Of a stretch of 9,315 nt of DNA, positions 1 to 5,041 are shown piece after piece; within the stretch, counting starts at the first letter, position 1; every line of letters starts with the position of its first letter. The stretch is from contig CAMLSG010000217.1 in assembly GCA_946482635.1 (NCBI GenBank), positions 1 to 9,315 of the forward strand, written 5' to 3'. The translations under genes were made by a program, and so were the position numbers. A model generated the notes under the pieces. It had not been told where the DNA came from, searched no databases, and saw only the letters and a program-made list of their open reading frames with translations. This DNA is from an uncultured Duganella sp. (lineage in GTDB: Bacteria; Pseudomonadota; Gammaproteobacteria; Burkholderiales; Burkholderiaceae).

Positions 1-93
1 CCCCTGATCATCTTCAGCATTATTGCGCTGTTCAACGTTCCGGTCGGCACCGTGGCTGGCGGTTATTCCTTGTGGGCGCTGCTTCGCAAGTGA
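1..93 (+). CDS. C-terminal end of a small membrane protein (partial)
   Basis: Only the last 30 codons are present, open at the left edge and ending in TGA at 91-93. The translation is hydrophobic (LIIFSIIALFNVPVGTVAGG) and ends in a basic tail, LLRK. That is how a final transmembrane helix with a cytoplasmic end usually looks. The phrase NVPVGTVxGxYxLWxLL is familiar from the last helix of small uncharacterised bacterial membrane proteins, but the family cannot be assigned from this fragment. Its stop overlaps the probable GTG start of the next gene (GTGA, 90-93), so the two are probably co-transcribed. Frame and membrane nature are well supported; function is unknown. Confidence 0.6.
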   Translation, partial: PLIIFSIIALFNVPVGTVAGGYSLWALLRK

Positions 94-611
94 AGCGCGG
101 CGCAGTCATTCCCGGTACAGCCCCTGCGGGCAGCCAGGCAAGCCTGCGCCTGCCTGGTGCCTACTTTCACGACTGCTACCGGATCGCGGCGCCGGGCGCA
201 GACATCTGCGCCCTGGAGCTTTACCTGCACGTCGTAAGCCAGACTCCCGGCTGGGTAAACCGGCTGATGGCGTTGCGCAATTGGCTGGTCGGACTGGCCG
301 GCCTGAAGAACCTGGGCCACCTGGGCGCACTTGGCGGTGCAAAGCCAGCATCCGGATATCGCGTCGGCGACCGCGTCGGCATTTTCTCCCTGATCTACCT
401 GTCGCATGATGAAGTGCTACTGGGCGACTCCGACAAGCACCTGGACGTAGTGCTGTCCGTCTGCAAGGCGCCGCTTGGCGCGGTCAGCGTCACCACCGTC
501 ATCCATGTGCATAACTGGATGGGGCGCCTGTACATGCTGCCAGTCACGCCGCTGCACAAGATCATCGTCAAGACCATGCTGAAGAGGACAGCCTCCCTGC
601 GCACGGTCTGA
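90..611 (+). CDS. DUF2867 domain protein
   Basis: A 173-residue protein matching the DUF2867 pattern from end to end. It has TPGWVNRLMALRN at about residues 52-64, the turn LGDSDKHLD at about 111-119, and a C-terminal block with HNWMGRLYM and TPLHKIIVKTML at about 141-164. In this family these read roughly as PxWxxxLMxLRN, LGxxDxHLDFR and hNxxGrxYxxxvxPFHrxIV. The biochemical role is unknown; the domain occurs alone or fused to NAD-dependent epimerase-like proteins. No signal peptide is seen. I prefer GTG at 90, which overlaps the upstream TGA as GTGA and suggests translational coupling. GTG at 72 would add six residues read through the end of the upstream gene. Neither has a clear Shine-Dalgarno. 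Confidence 0.8.
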   Translation: MKRGAVIPGTAPAGSQASLRLPGAYFHDCYRIAAPGADICALELYLHVVSQTPGWVNRLMALRNWLVGLAGLKNLGHLGALGGAKPASGYRVGDRVGIFSLIYLSHDEVLLGDSDKHLDVVLSVCKAPLGAVSVTTVIHVHNWMGRLYMLPVTPLHKIIVKTMLKRTASLRTV

Positions 612-626
612 TATCCTGCGATCTGT

Positions 627-1175
627 ATGAATAGCCTCGAACGTATCTCGCAAAACTCGAAGGAAGTCAACCGGCTGCTGGCGCGAATCAACGCGCTGGT
701 GCTCGAGCGCGACGCTTCGCCAACGCTGCGCGCCGAATGGCAGGCGGCCTGTGAGGAGTTTTATGCGCGCTACGACAGCCTGTGCTTCCCCGGCGGTGCG
801 GCAACGCTGGAGCGCGTGCGCAGCGGCGACCACAGCGCCCTGGAAGCGGCGGTGCAGTTCCTGCTGGCCGATCCTTACCACTTCCGTTCCGGATACCTGA
901 AAGAACGCCTGTGGCGCTGGCTGGCTCACCTGCCGCTCAACGCCAGCACAATTGGCCGGCTGGAACGCGCGGCCCTCGCTTATCTTGACCGCCGCATCTG
1001 CCGCGAATTCTGGGCGATGTGCAAAACCATGGCGCGCATTGGCCGCACGCAGTTCTGGTCGCAAGTGGCGGAACGCGCTTTGACGGGCGACGTTCGCGCA
1101 ACGCTGTTGCTCGCGCACGGCGCCAACGTGCACGCCGGCGCCAGGGCGCGGTACATCTTCTACCAGGCATGTTAG
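627..1175 (+). CDS. Conserved-looking hypothetical protein, helical, 182 aa
   Basis: I do not recognise a family. The protein starts MNSLERISQN, is rich in Ala, Arg, Leu and Glu, and looks almost wholly alpha-helical and soluble, with no signal peptide or membrane segment. Short aromatic or charged patches stand out: EEFYARYDSLCFPGG near 49-63, DPYHFRSGYLKERLWRWLAHLP near 82-103, and REFWAMCKTMARIGRTQFW near 127-145. Five cysteines are scattered and do not form a metal-binding motif. It starts 15 bases after the DUF2867 stop on the same strand, so it probably shares its transcript. Codon use resembles its neighbours, and a long antisense reading frame across this region (to about 1325) is best explained as GC-rich shadow. 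Start ATG 627 has only a weak ribosome-binding site. Confidence 0.7.
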   Translation: MNSLERISQNSKEVNRLLARINALVLERDASPTLRAEWQAACEEFYARYDSLCFPGGAATLERVRSGDHSALEAAVQFLLADPYHFRSGYLKERLWRWLAHLPLNASTIGRLERAALAYLDRRICREFWAMCKTMARIGRTQFWSQVAERALTGDVRATLLLAHGANVHAGARARYIFYQAC

Positions 1176-1206
1176 AGTTGCGCTTCTTACAAGCCAACTC
1201 CAACGC

Positions 1207-1701
1207 ATGACACCTGAAATCCGACGCGCCGAACCCGGCGACCTTGACGCGATGTGGGACATTTTCCAGCCGCTGCTGTCCAGCGGAGATGCGTTCCCAT
1301 TTGGCGCAGGATTCGAAAAGTCCACGTTCCAACTGCACTGGTTCAGCAGCCACCCGGCCTACGTTGCCTGCACTGGCGACACAATTCTTGGCATGTACAA
1401 GATGGGCGCCAACTATCCCGACCACGGCGCTCACGTCGCCAGCGCCACCTACGCCGTCGCCGCGCAGGCGCAAGGCAAAGGCATCGGCCGCGCGCTGGTC
1501 GAGCACAGCCTGGCGCAAGCGCTACGAGAAGGCTTCCTGGCCATGCAGTTCAATTACGTCGTCAGCACCAATGCGCCCGCGATGGCGCTGTACCGCAAGC
1601 TTGGGTTCAATATCGCAGGCACCTTGCCGCAAGCTTTCCGTCATCGCGAACTTGGCCTGGTCGACGCCTACGTTTTACATCGCTTCCTGGAGAAACAATG
1701 A
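1207..1701 (+). CDS. GNAT family N-acetyltransferase
   Basis: A 164-residue protein with the single-domain GNAT layout. It has an N-terminal beta strand and helix (EIRRAEPGDLDAMWDIF), central strands, and acetyl-CoA-binding motif A at about residues 91-98 (AQGKGIGR, fitting the Q/R-x-x-G-x-G/A rule) followed by the helix ALVEHSLAQA. Motif B-like NAPAMALYRKLGFNIAGTLP follows near 120-139, with the ALYxKLGF signature common in this superfamily. The enzyme would transfer acetyl from acetyl-CoA to an amine; the acceptor cannot be told from sequence. The protein is soluble and cytoplasmic. Its stop overlaps the start of the next gene (ATGA, 1698-1701), indicating translational coupling. No strong Shine-Dalgarno precedes ATG 1207, which is chosen because it begins the typical TPEIRRA first strand. 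Confidence 0.92.
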   Translation: MTPEIRRAEPGDLDAMWDIFQPLLSSGDAFPFGAGFEKSTFQLHWFSSHPAYVACTGDTILGMYKMGANYPDHGAHVASATYAVAAQAQGKGIGRALVEHSLAQALREGFLAMQFNYVVSTNAPAMALYRKLGFNIAGTLPQAFRHRELGLVDAYVLHRFLEKQ

Positions 1702-2027
1702 ACGAACTCAAAGACAGCATTCTCGAAGACATGCGCGACTATGTAGCCGACATGGACGAGCCCTACTACCCGTTGGAGAAAGTGGATGAATGCGGCCGCA
1801 TCATCGACGACTTCCTGGCGGCGATGGCAGGTGCGCGGGGCGAATCAGCCATCTTGGCAGTAGTCAAAAAAACCGTCCTCGCACTGAACGAACTGAATAA
1901 CGAATGCGGCGGCAGCCTGATCGAAACCGGCCAGCGCGAAGACCTGTGCGAGCTGATTGAACGCGCGGCAAACCAGGCCGGTCTGGCGACGGATGGCGAC
2001 ATCACCGAGCAATGGAGGGAGTGGTGA
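1698..2027 (+). CDS. DUF5713-like protein
   Basis: A 109-residue acidic, helical protein starting MNELKDSILEDM. It resembles DUF5713: an early Y-Y-P-L-E-K segment (PYYPLEKVDECGRIIDDF, about 26-43), a central helix carrying the LNELNNECGGSLIETG phrase (about 67-82), and QREDLCELIERAANQAGL closing the domain. In that family the ExGSxIETxAREXI-type block is the most recognisable part. Function is unknown. The ATG overlaps the GNAT stop as ATGA. The reading frame stays open far upstream, through the GNAT gene, but no homologous sequence is there, so the long version is a shadow. The stop at 2025-2027 overlaps the likely GTG start of the next gene. Confidence 0.75.
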   Translation: MNELKDSILEDMRDYVADMDEPYYPLEKVDECGRIIDDFLAAMAGARGESAILAVVKKTVLALNELNNECGGSLIETGQREDLCELIERAANQAGLATDGDITEQWREW

Positions 2028-2410
2028 AAAAGGTCGTGCCGGCTGCGAATCCGGATGCCTACGTAGCAGCGCTGTCAGGCTGGCAGCGCGAGTTCGTGGA
2101 GGCCCTGCGGGCGGCAGTCAAGGAAGCAGCACCGGAGCTGGAAGAGCGCATCAAATGGACCCACCTGGTCTATTTCAGCAACGGGCCCGTGCTGCTGATC
2201 CGCGCTGAAGAAGAGCGCGTGCTGTTCGGCTTCTGGCGCGGCAAGCGCCTGCTGCACATCGAGCCGCGAATGGCCGGCGGCGGCAAGTATGAACTGCGCA
2301 CGCTGGAACTGCGCAAGGAAACGCCACTCGAGCGCGCAACCGTCCTGGAACTGGTGCGCACTGCGGTGGCGCTGAACGAAACGGTGGGCGATCCCACCAA
2401 GGCCGCTTAA
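2024..2410 (+). CDS. DUF1801 domain protein
   Basis: A 128-residue soluble protein matching DUF1801. The N-terminal DAYVAALSGWQREFVEALRAAVKEAAPELEERIKW block is the family's xYxxxLpxxxrxxxexLRxxIxxxxPxxxExIkW pattern. A beta-rich middle follows (YFSNGPVLLIRAEEERVLFGFWRG) with the typical late phrase ELRTLELRKETPLE. Function is unknown; some DUF1801 proteins are annotated as iron-chaperone or stress related, which the sequence itself does not prove. GTG 2024 is preferred because GGAGG at 2014-2018 lies five bases upstream and the start forms a GTGA overlap with the previous stop. ATG 2012 is in frame but would place the Shine-Dalgarno inside the gene. The TAA lies in TTAA, shared with the convergent minus-strand gene. 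Confidence 0.88.
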   Translation: MKKVVPAANPDAYVAALSGWQREFVEALRAAVKEAAPELEERIKWTHLVYFSNGPVLLIRAEEERVLFGFWRGKRLLHIEPRMAGGGKYELRTLELRKETPLERATVLELVRTAVALNETVGDPTKAA

Positions 2411-2688
2411 GCCGGAGCGAATACCGAGCGCATCTTCTCGGCCACCTTGCCTTCGATGGCGCTCTTGAAGGCACCCATCAGGAAGCCGAGCTTGATATTC
2501 ATATGGGCGGCGCTGTCGGCCAGGGTCAGCGTGCCTTCCACGCCGCTGCGACCGAACTTCAGGGTGTCGCCATGCCATTGGCAGGCCAGGTCGAATTCCT
2601 TGGCAATACGTTGTGCGACCTGTTCTGCTGCTGCGCGCGCTTGCGCTGGTTCCAGGTTGTGGGCCTGGGTGATGTTGATATCGGCCAT
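2407..2688 (-). CDS. Polyhydroxyalkanoic acid system family protein
   Basis: A 93-residue protein starting MADINITQAHNL, with AQARAAAEQVAQRIAKEFDL (about 15-34) and then a beta-rich half (CQWHGDTLKFGRSGVEGTLTL, and MNIKLGFLMGAFKSAIEGKV near 63-82). This is the layout of the small putative PHA-granule family (PHA_gran_rgn, TIGR02610), found in PHA producers and often near PHA genes; its exact role is not established. The full family length of about 90-100 residues is present. It is probably cytoplasmic or granule-associated, and no signal peptide is seen. It converges on the DUF1801 gene with overlapping stops and diverges from the metallopeptidase gene. The PHA depolymerase at 6316-7551 supports PHA metabolism in this organism, although the two genes are not adjacent. 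Confidence 0.88.
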   Translation of the reverse strand: MADINITQAHNLEPAQARAAAEQVAQRIAKEFDLACQWHGDTLKFGRSGVEGTLTLADSAAHMNIKLGFLMGAFKSAIEGKVAEKMRSVFAPA

Positions 2689-2809
2689 ACTCTGCTAATC
2701 AAAAAGCACAAAAGGCGCTATTTTAACGCACGCACCTTTGTGCTGGATCAAAGGGCCATGCCGCAGACAGGGTAACCATGGTCATTCAACCGCCCTTGGG
2801 AGAGTGATC
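2689..2809. promoter_or_regulatory. Divergent intergenic region with an 8-bp inverted repeat
   Basis: This 121-base gap separates the minus-strand PHA-system gene from the plus-strand metallopeptidase gene and must hold promoters for both. It contains AGCACAAA at 2705-2712 and its exact complement TTTGTGCT at 2737-2744, with GG/CC able to extend the stem past a bulged A. The loop of about 24 bases is AT-rich and includes CTATTTTAAC. On the minus strand that reads TTAAAATAG, a fair -10 element for the PHA-system gene with the repeat flanking it. No convincing -35 was found on either strand. GGGAGA at 2798-2803, six bases before ATG 2810, is a good Shine-Dalgarno for the metallopeptidase. The operator role is inference. 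Confidence 0.4.
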
Positions 2810-4219
2810 ATGGATGAGAACATGTGCATGACTTTGCCTGTCAGCTTTGTGCCGACGCCATCCGCCCTGTACCGCGCGCACCGCAAGTCGGCGCAACTGC
2901 TACAGCAGCCCAGCCTGCCACGCCTGAAAGATACCGCGCTGCCAACGCGTCCCTCCGCAGCACCGCCCGCCGGTGCACGCGTGCTGATCTGGAAACAGGA
3001 TCCTTCGGTCAGCGAACTCGGCACACGCAAGATTTTCCTGCCAGGGGTGATCCTGGAAGGTCCGCGCGATGCCCGCATTACTTATGGCCAGCCCGGCATC
3101 GCGCCAGTCAGCCCGAACGCCTTCGGCGACTTCATCATGGCGCCGGACACCGACCAGTTCGACGCAGTGCATGCCTTTGCCGTGGTGCGTTCGACCCTGA
3201 CCATGTACCAGCGCGTACTGTCGCGCGCCGACCGGAGCGCGCCCCTGCCATGGGCCTGGAACAGCAGCAGCAATACCGATCCGCTGCAGGTGTTCCCGCA
3301 TGGACTGCCGAATGTGATGAACGCTTATTACAGCCGCAATGACCGCGCGCTGAAGTTTGGCGACTTCGTGCCGACCGGCGCGGCCGGACGCGTGTTCACT
3401 TGCCGTTCCTTCGATATCGTGTCGCACGAAACCGGGCACGCCGTGCTGGACGGGCTGAAACCGAAATGGATTTTGAACAGCGCGCCACCGCAAACAGGCG
3501 GCCTGCATGAATCGTTCGGCGACCTGACGGCGATCTTCCTGGCCTTGTCCCAGCTGGACCAAGTTGAAGCCGTGATCGCGCAAACGAAGGCCGACCTGCA
3601 CGACAAGACCTTCCTGGCCGATATGGCGGAACAATTCGGCCTGGCGCTGGGCCGGCCGAACGGACTGCGCAATGCGGACAACGACCTCAAGCTGTCCGAA
3701 ACCGGCAATGAAGTGCACGCGATCTCGCAAGTGTTCACCGGCGCCATCTATGACATCCTGGCCGACATCTTCGCCTTCGAACGCGCCCCTGGCCTGCGCG
3801 ACGATGCCGCCTGCCTGCACGGCGTGGCAGGCTACCTCTGCAGCCTGGTGCTGCGCGCGCTTGTGGCGGCGCCGGACGCCAACGCCAAGTATGCCGACGT
3901 GGTGAACCAGATGCTGCGCATCGCACAGGAAGACGGCAAGCCGGTCGATTACGCCAACTTCATCCGCAACCGCTTCGCCCTGCGCGAGGTGGTGGTGTCG
4001 CCGGTGCCGCTGACCGAGGACCAGCCACAAAACCTGGAACTTCCGGCCATGGTGGAAGATGCCCCCGACGCGCGGCAGGACCGCCGCGCCTGCTGCGGTA
4101 CCATGAACCATGCCGAATACTTCGACCTGGAAGGCGTGCTCGATGCCGAGCGCCAGGCTTTGGCGGCCTGGTGCAAGAATTACACTACCCATCACGGGGA
4201 GGTAGCCATCGAAAAATGA
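2810..4219 (+). CDS. M4-like (thermolysin-fold) metallopeptidase, gluzincin
   Basis: A 469-residue protein with the zinc site of a gluzincin. HETGH at 206-210 gives ligands H206 and H210 and general base E207. ESFGD at 234-238 gives third ligand E234 and supporting D238, the same E-x3-D spacing as thermolysin. NAYYSRNDRALKFGDF from N171 mirrors thermolysin's substrate-binding NAFW...M.YGDGD, and EVHAISQVFTG places H303 as the catalytic histidine (GGVHxNSG in thermolysin). The motifs deviate from canonical M4 (HExTH, NExxSD), so this is a divergent branch. There is no signal peptide; residues 1-55 are Pro/Ala-rich and may act as a short propeptide or linker. The C-terminal part carries a CC pair at 428-429. 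ATG 2810 has GGGAGA six bases upstream; an earlier in-frame start at 2738 has none. The stop overlaps the emfourin-like gene (ATGA), so the pair is an operon. Confidence 0.85.
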   Translation: MDENMCMTLPVSFVPTPSALYRAHRKSAQLLQQPSLPRLKDTALPTRPSAAPPAGARVLIWKQDPSVSELGTRKIFLPGVILEGPRDARITYGQPGIAPVSPNAFGDFIMAPDTDQFDAVHAFAVVRSTLTMYQRVLSRADRSAPLPWAWNSSSNTDPLQVFPHGLPNVMNAYYSRNDRALKFGDFVPTGAAGRVFTCRSFDIVSHETGHAVLDGLKPKWILNSAPPQTGGLHESFGDLTAIFLALSQLDQVEAVIAQTKADLHDKTFLADMAEQFGLALGRPNGLRNADNDLKLSETGNEVHAISQVFTGAIYDILADIFAFERAPGLRDDAACLHGVAGYLCSLVLRALVAAPDANAKYADVVNQMLRIAQEDGKPVDYANFIRNRFALREVVVSPVPLTEDQPQNLELPAMVEDAPDARQDRRACCGTMNHAEYFDLEGVLDAERQALAAWCKNYTTHHGEVAIEK

Positions 4220-4494
4220 AGATCACCGCGACCGGCGCGGGCGGCTTTGCCGGCCTCAGCCAGCACTTTGAAGTTGACACGGATGCAAGCCCAGCCGGTC
4301 CGGCGCTGGAGACGGCCCTCGTCTCCAGTGGTTTTTTCGCGTCCCCCGAAAATTTTTCGCCCCCGATTGGCGCCGATTTGGGGCACTGGACTATCACGGC
4401 CGATGATGGCCGTCGACGACATAGCATAAGTTTTGTCGAGACCGGCGCCCCGCCCTGGCAAAATCTGCTCGATTTGATCCGTTCCGCCGCCTGA
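4216..4494 (+). CDS. Emfourin-like protease inhibitor
   Basis: A 92-residue protein beginning MKITATGAGGFAGLSQHFEVD. The opening beta strand followed by GGFAGL and a short acidic strand, then a helix (ALETALVSSGFF, about 30-41), then a late beta hairpin (WTITADDGRRRHSISFVETGAP) and the final helix WQNLLDLIRSAA, is the pattern I associate with emfourin. Emfourin is the protein inhibitor of protealysin-like M4 peptidases, usually encoded beside them. Here the start overlaps the stop of the M4-like peptidase gene (ATGA at 4216-4219), which supports a protease-inhibitor pair and near-stoichiometric synthesis. GGGGAGG at 4196-4202 is 13 bases upstream, rather far, consistent with coupling rather than free initiation. 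No signal peptide is seen, so both partners appear cytoplasmic. Inhibition of this particular peptidase is inference. Confidence 0.8.
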   Translation: MKITATGAGGFAGLSQHFEVDTDASPAGPALETALVSSGFFASPENFSPPIGADLGHWTITADDGRRRHSISFVETGAPPWQNLLDLIRSAA

Positions 4495-4532
4495 AATCAA
4501 GATTGTTAGAGTCACGCCACGAATTTGCTTAT

Positions 4533-4547
4533 TTAGATTGTATCTAA
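4533..4547. promoter_or_regulatory. Dyad upstream of the fdxA promoter
   Basis: TTAGAT and ATCTAA form a perfect 6-bp inverted repeat around a 3-base centre (TGT). An alternative pairing GCTTA (4527-4531) with TAAGC (4545-4549) also exists. The dyad ends seven bases before the -35 box at 4555, where an activator would sit. It has no T tract, so it is not an obvious terminator for the emfourin-like gene. The protein that might bind it is unknown. Confidence 0.35.
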
Positions 4548-4554
4548 GCCCGAA

Positions 4555-4583
4555 TTGTGAGAAATAGCGGATTGCCTTAAAAT
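4555..4583 (+). promoter_or_regulatory. Sigma-70-type promoter of fdxA
   Basis: TTGTGA at 4555-4560 (-35), a 17-base spacer and TAAAAT at 4578-4583 (-10) lie 50 bases before the fdxA ATG. Both hexamers are good matches and the spacing is optimal. Transcription would start near 4590, giving a leader of about 44 bases. This suggests that fdxA is transcribed independently of the protease-inhibitor pair. Confidence 0.6.
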
Positions 4584-4633
4584 ACAGTGCTTTGCTGAGC
4601 TTTTTCCAGCGCTCCAACATAGATAGGACTGTT

Positions 4634-4957
4634 ATGACCCACGTTGTCACCGAATCCTGCATCGCCTGCCGCTATACCGATTGCGTCGATGTTTGCCCGG
4701 TAGATTGCTTCCGCGAAGGCCCGAACTTCCTGGCCATTGACCCAGACGAATGCATCGACTGCGCCGTGTGCGTGGCCGAGTGCCCGGTCAACGCCATCTT
4801 CGCTGAGGAAGACGTGCCGTCCGACCAGCAGCAATACATCAAGATCAATGCTGACTTGTCGCGCAACTGGCCTTCTATCACCAAGACCAAGCCTGCCCTG
4901 CCGGAAGCCGAGCAGTTCAAGGACGTCAAGGAAAAGGCCCACTTGCTGAAGCGTTAA
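4634..4957 (+). CDS. fdxA: 7Fe ferredoxin FdxA ([3Fe-4S][4Fe-4S])
   Basis: A 107-residue ferredoxin of the Azotobacter FdI / FdxA type, full length. The N-terminal cluster region has cysteines at 9, 12, 17, 21 and 25 ([17 protein letters not shown]). D16 and the wide spacing to C17 are typical of the 3Fe-4S site in 7Fe ferredoxins. The second site is the classical C40-x2-C43-x2-C46-x3-C50-P. The C-terminal extension ([18 protein letters not shown]) is characteristic of FdxA and distinguishes it from short 2[4Fe-4S] ferredoxins. It carries electrons in the cytoplasm, probably with the ferredoxin-NADP+ reductase encoded next to it. AGGA at 4625-4628 is five bases before ATG 4634. A longer in-frame start at 4592 would overlap the predicted transcription start and is unlikely. 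Confidence 0.95.
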   Translation: MTHVVTESCIACRYTDCVDVCPVDCFREGPNFLAIDPDECIDCAVCVAECPVNAIFAEEDVPSDQQQYIKINADLSRNWPSITKTKPALPEAEQFKDVKEKAHLLKR

Positions 4958-4987
4958 TCGCTTCCAGCAGCCTGTTATTCACCGTGC

Positions 4988-5010
4988 AACACCGCGCCTG
5001 ACGCGGTGTT
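4988..5010 (+). terminator. Hairpin between fdxA and the reductase gene (terminator or attenuator)
   Basis: AACACCGCG (4988-4996) and CGCGGTGTT (5002-5010) form a perfect 9-bp stem with a 5-base loop CCTGA, 30 bases after the fdxA stop. The following CGCTTATTC is only weakly U-rich. It may therefore be a leaky terminator, or a stem that protects the 3' end of fdxA mRNA and lowers reductase expression relative to ferredoxin. Confidence 0.5.
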
Positions 5011-5022
5011 CGCTTATTCAGA

Positions 5023-5041
5023 TGGAATGAGAATCATTATG
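5023..5041. promoter_or_regulatory. Fur box over the start of the ferredoxin-NADP+ reductase gene
   Basis: TGGAATGAGAATCATTATG matches the 19-base Fur consensus GATAATGATAATCATTATC at 14 positions, including an unbroken AATCATTAT run, and contains the perfect dyad AATGA-GAA-TCATT. It spans the ribosome-binding region and ends on the ATG at 5039. Iron-loaded Fur bound here would repress the reductase. No convincing promoter was found immediately upstream. Confidence 0.65.

Noticed and set aside
417..1325. 302-codon open frame on the minus strand
   Set aside because: It runs opposite three plus-strand genes, two of them with family motifs (DUF2867, GNAT), and its product has no domain-like pattern. 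It is a codon-bias shadow.
1254..1697. Long N-terminal extension of the DUF5713-like gene
   Set aside because: The extension is an Arg-rich frame-shifted reading of the GNAT gene. The ATG at 1698 in an ATGA overlap fits the family length.
2738..2751. FNR/CRP-like site TTGTG-N4-ATCAA upstream of the metallopeptidase
   Set aside because: The left half-site has two mismatches to TTGAT, and the spacing to any promoter is unknown. A chance match is likely.
2738..2809. Earlier start for the metallopeptidase adding 24 residues
   Set aside because: It lacks a Shine-Dalgarno and would begin inside the inverted repeat; ATG 2810 has GGGAGA at good spacing.
2900..4195. 431-codon open frame on the minus strand opposite the metallopeptidase
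   Set aside because: It is the mirror of a GC-rich gene with clear zinc motifs; its translation is rich in His, Arg, Gln and Val without any recognisable domain, and no ribosome-binding site fits.
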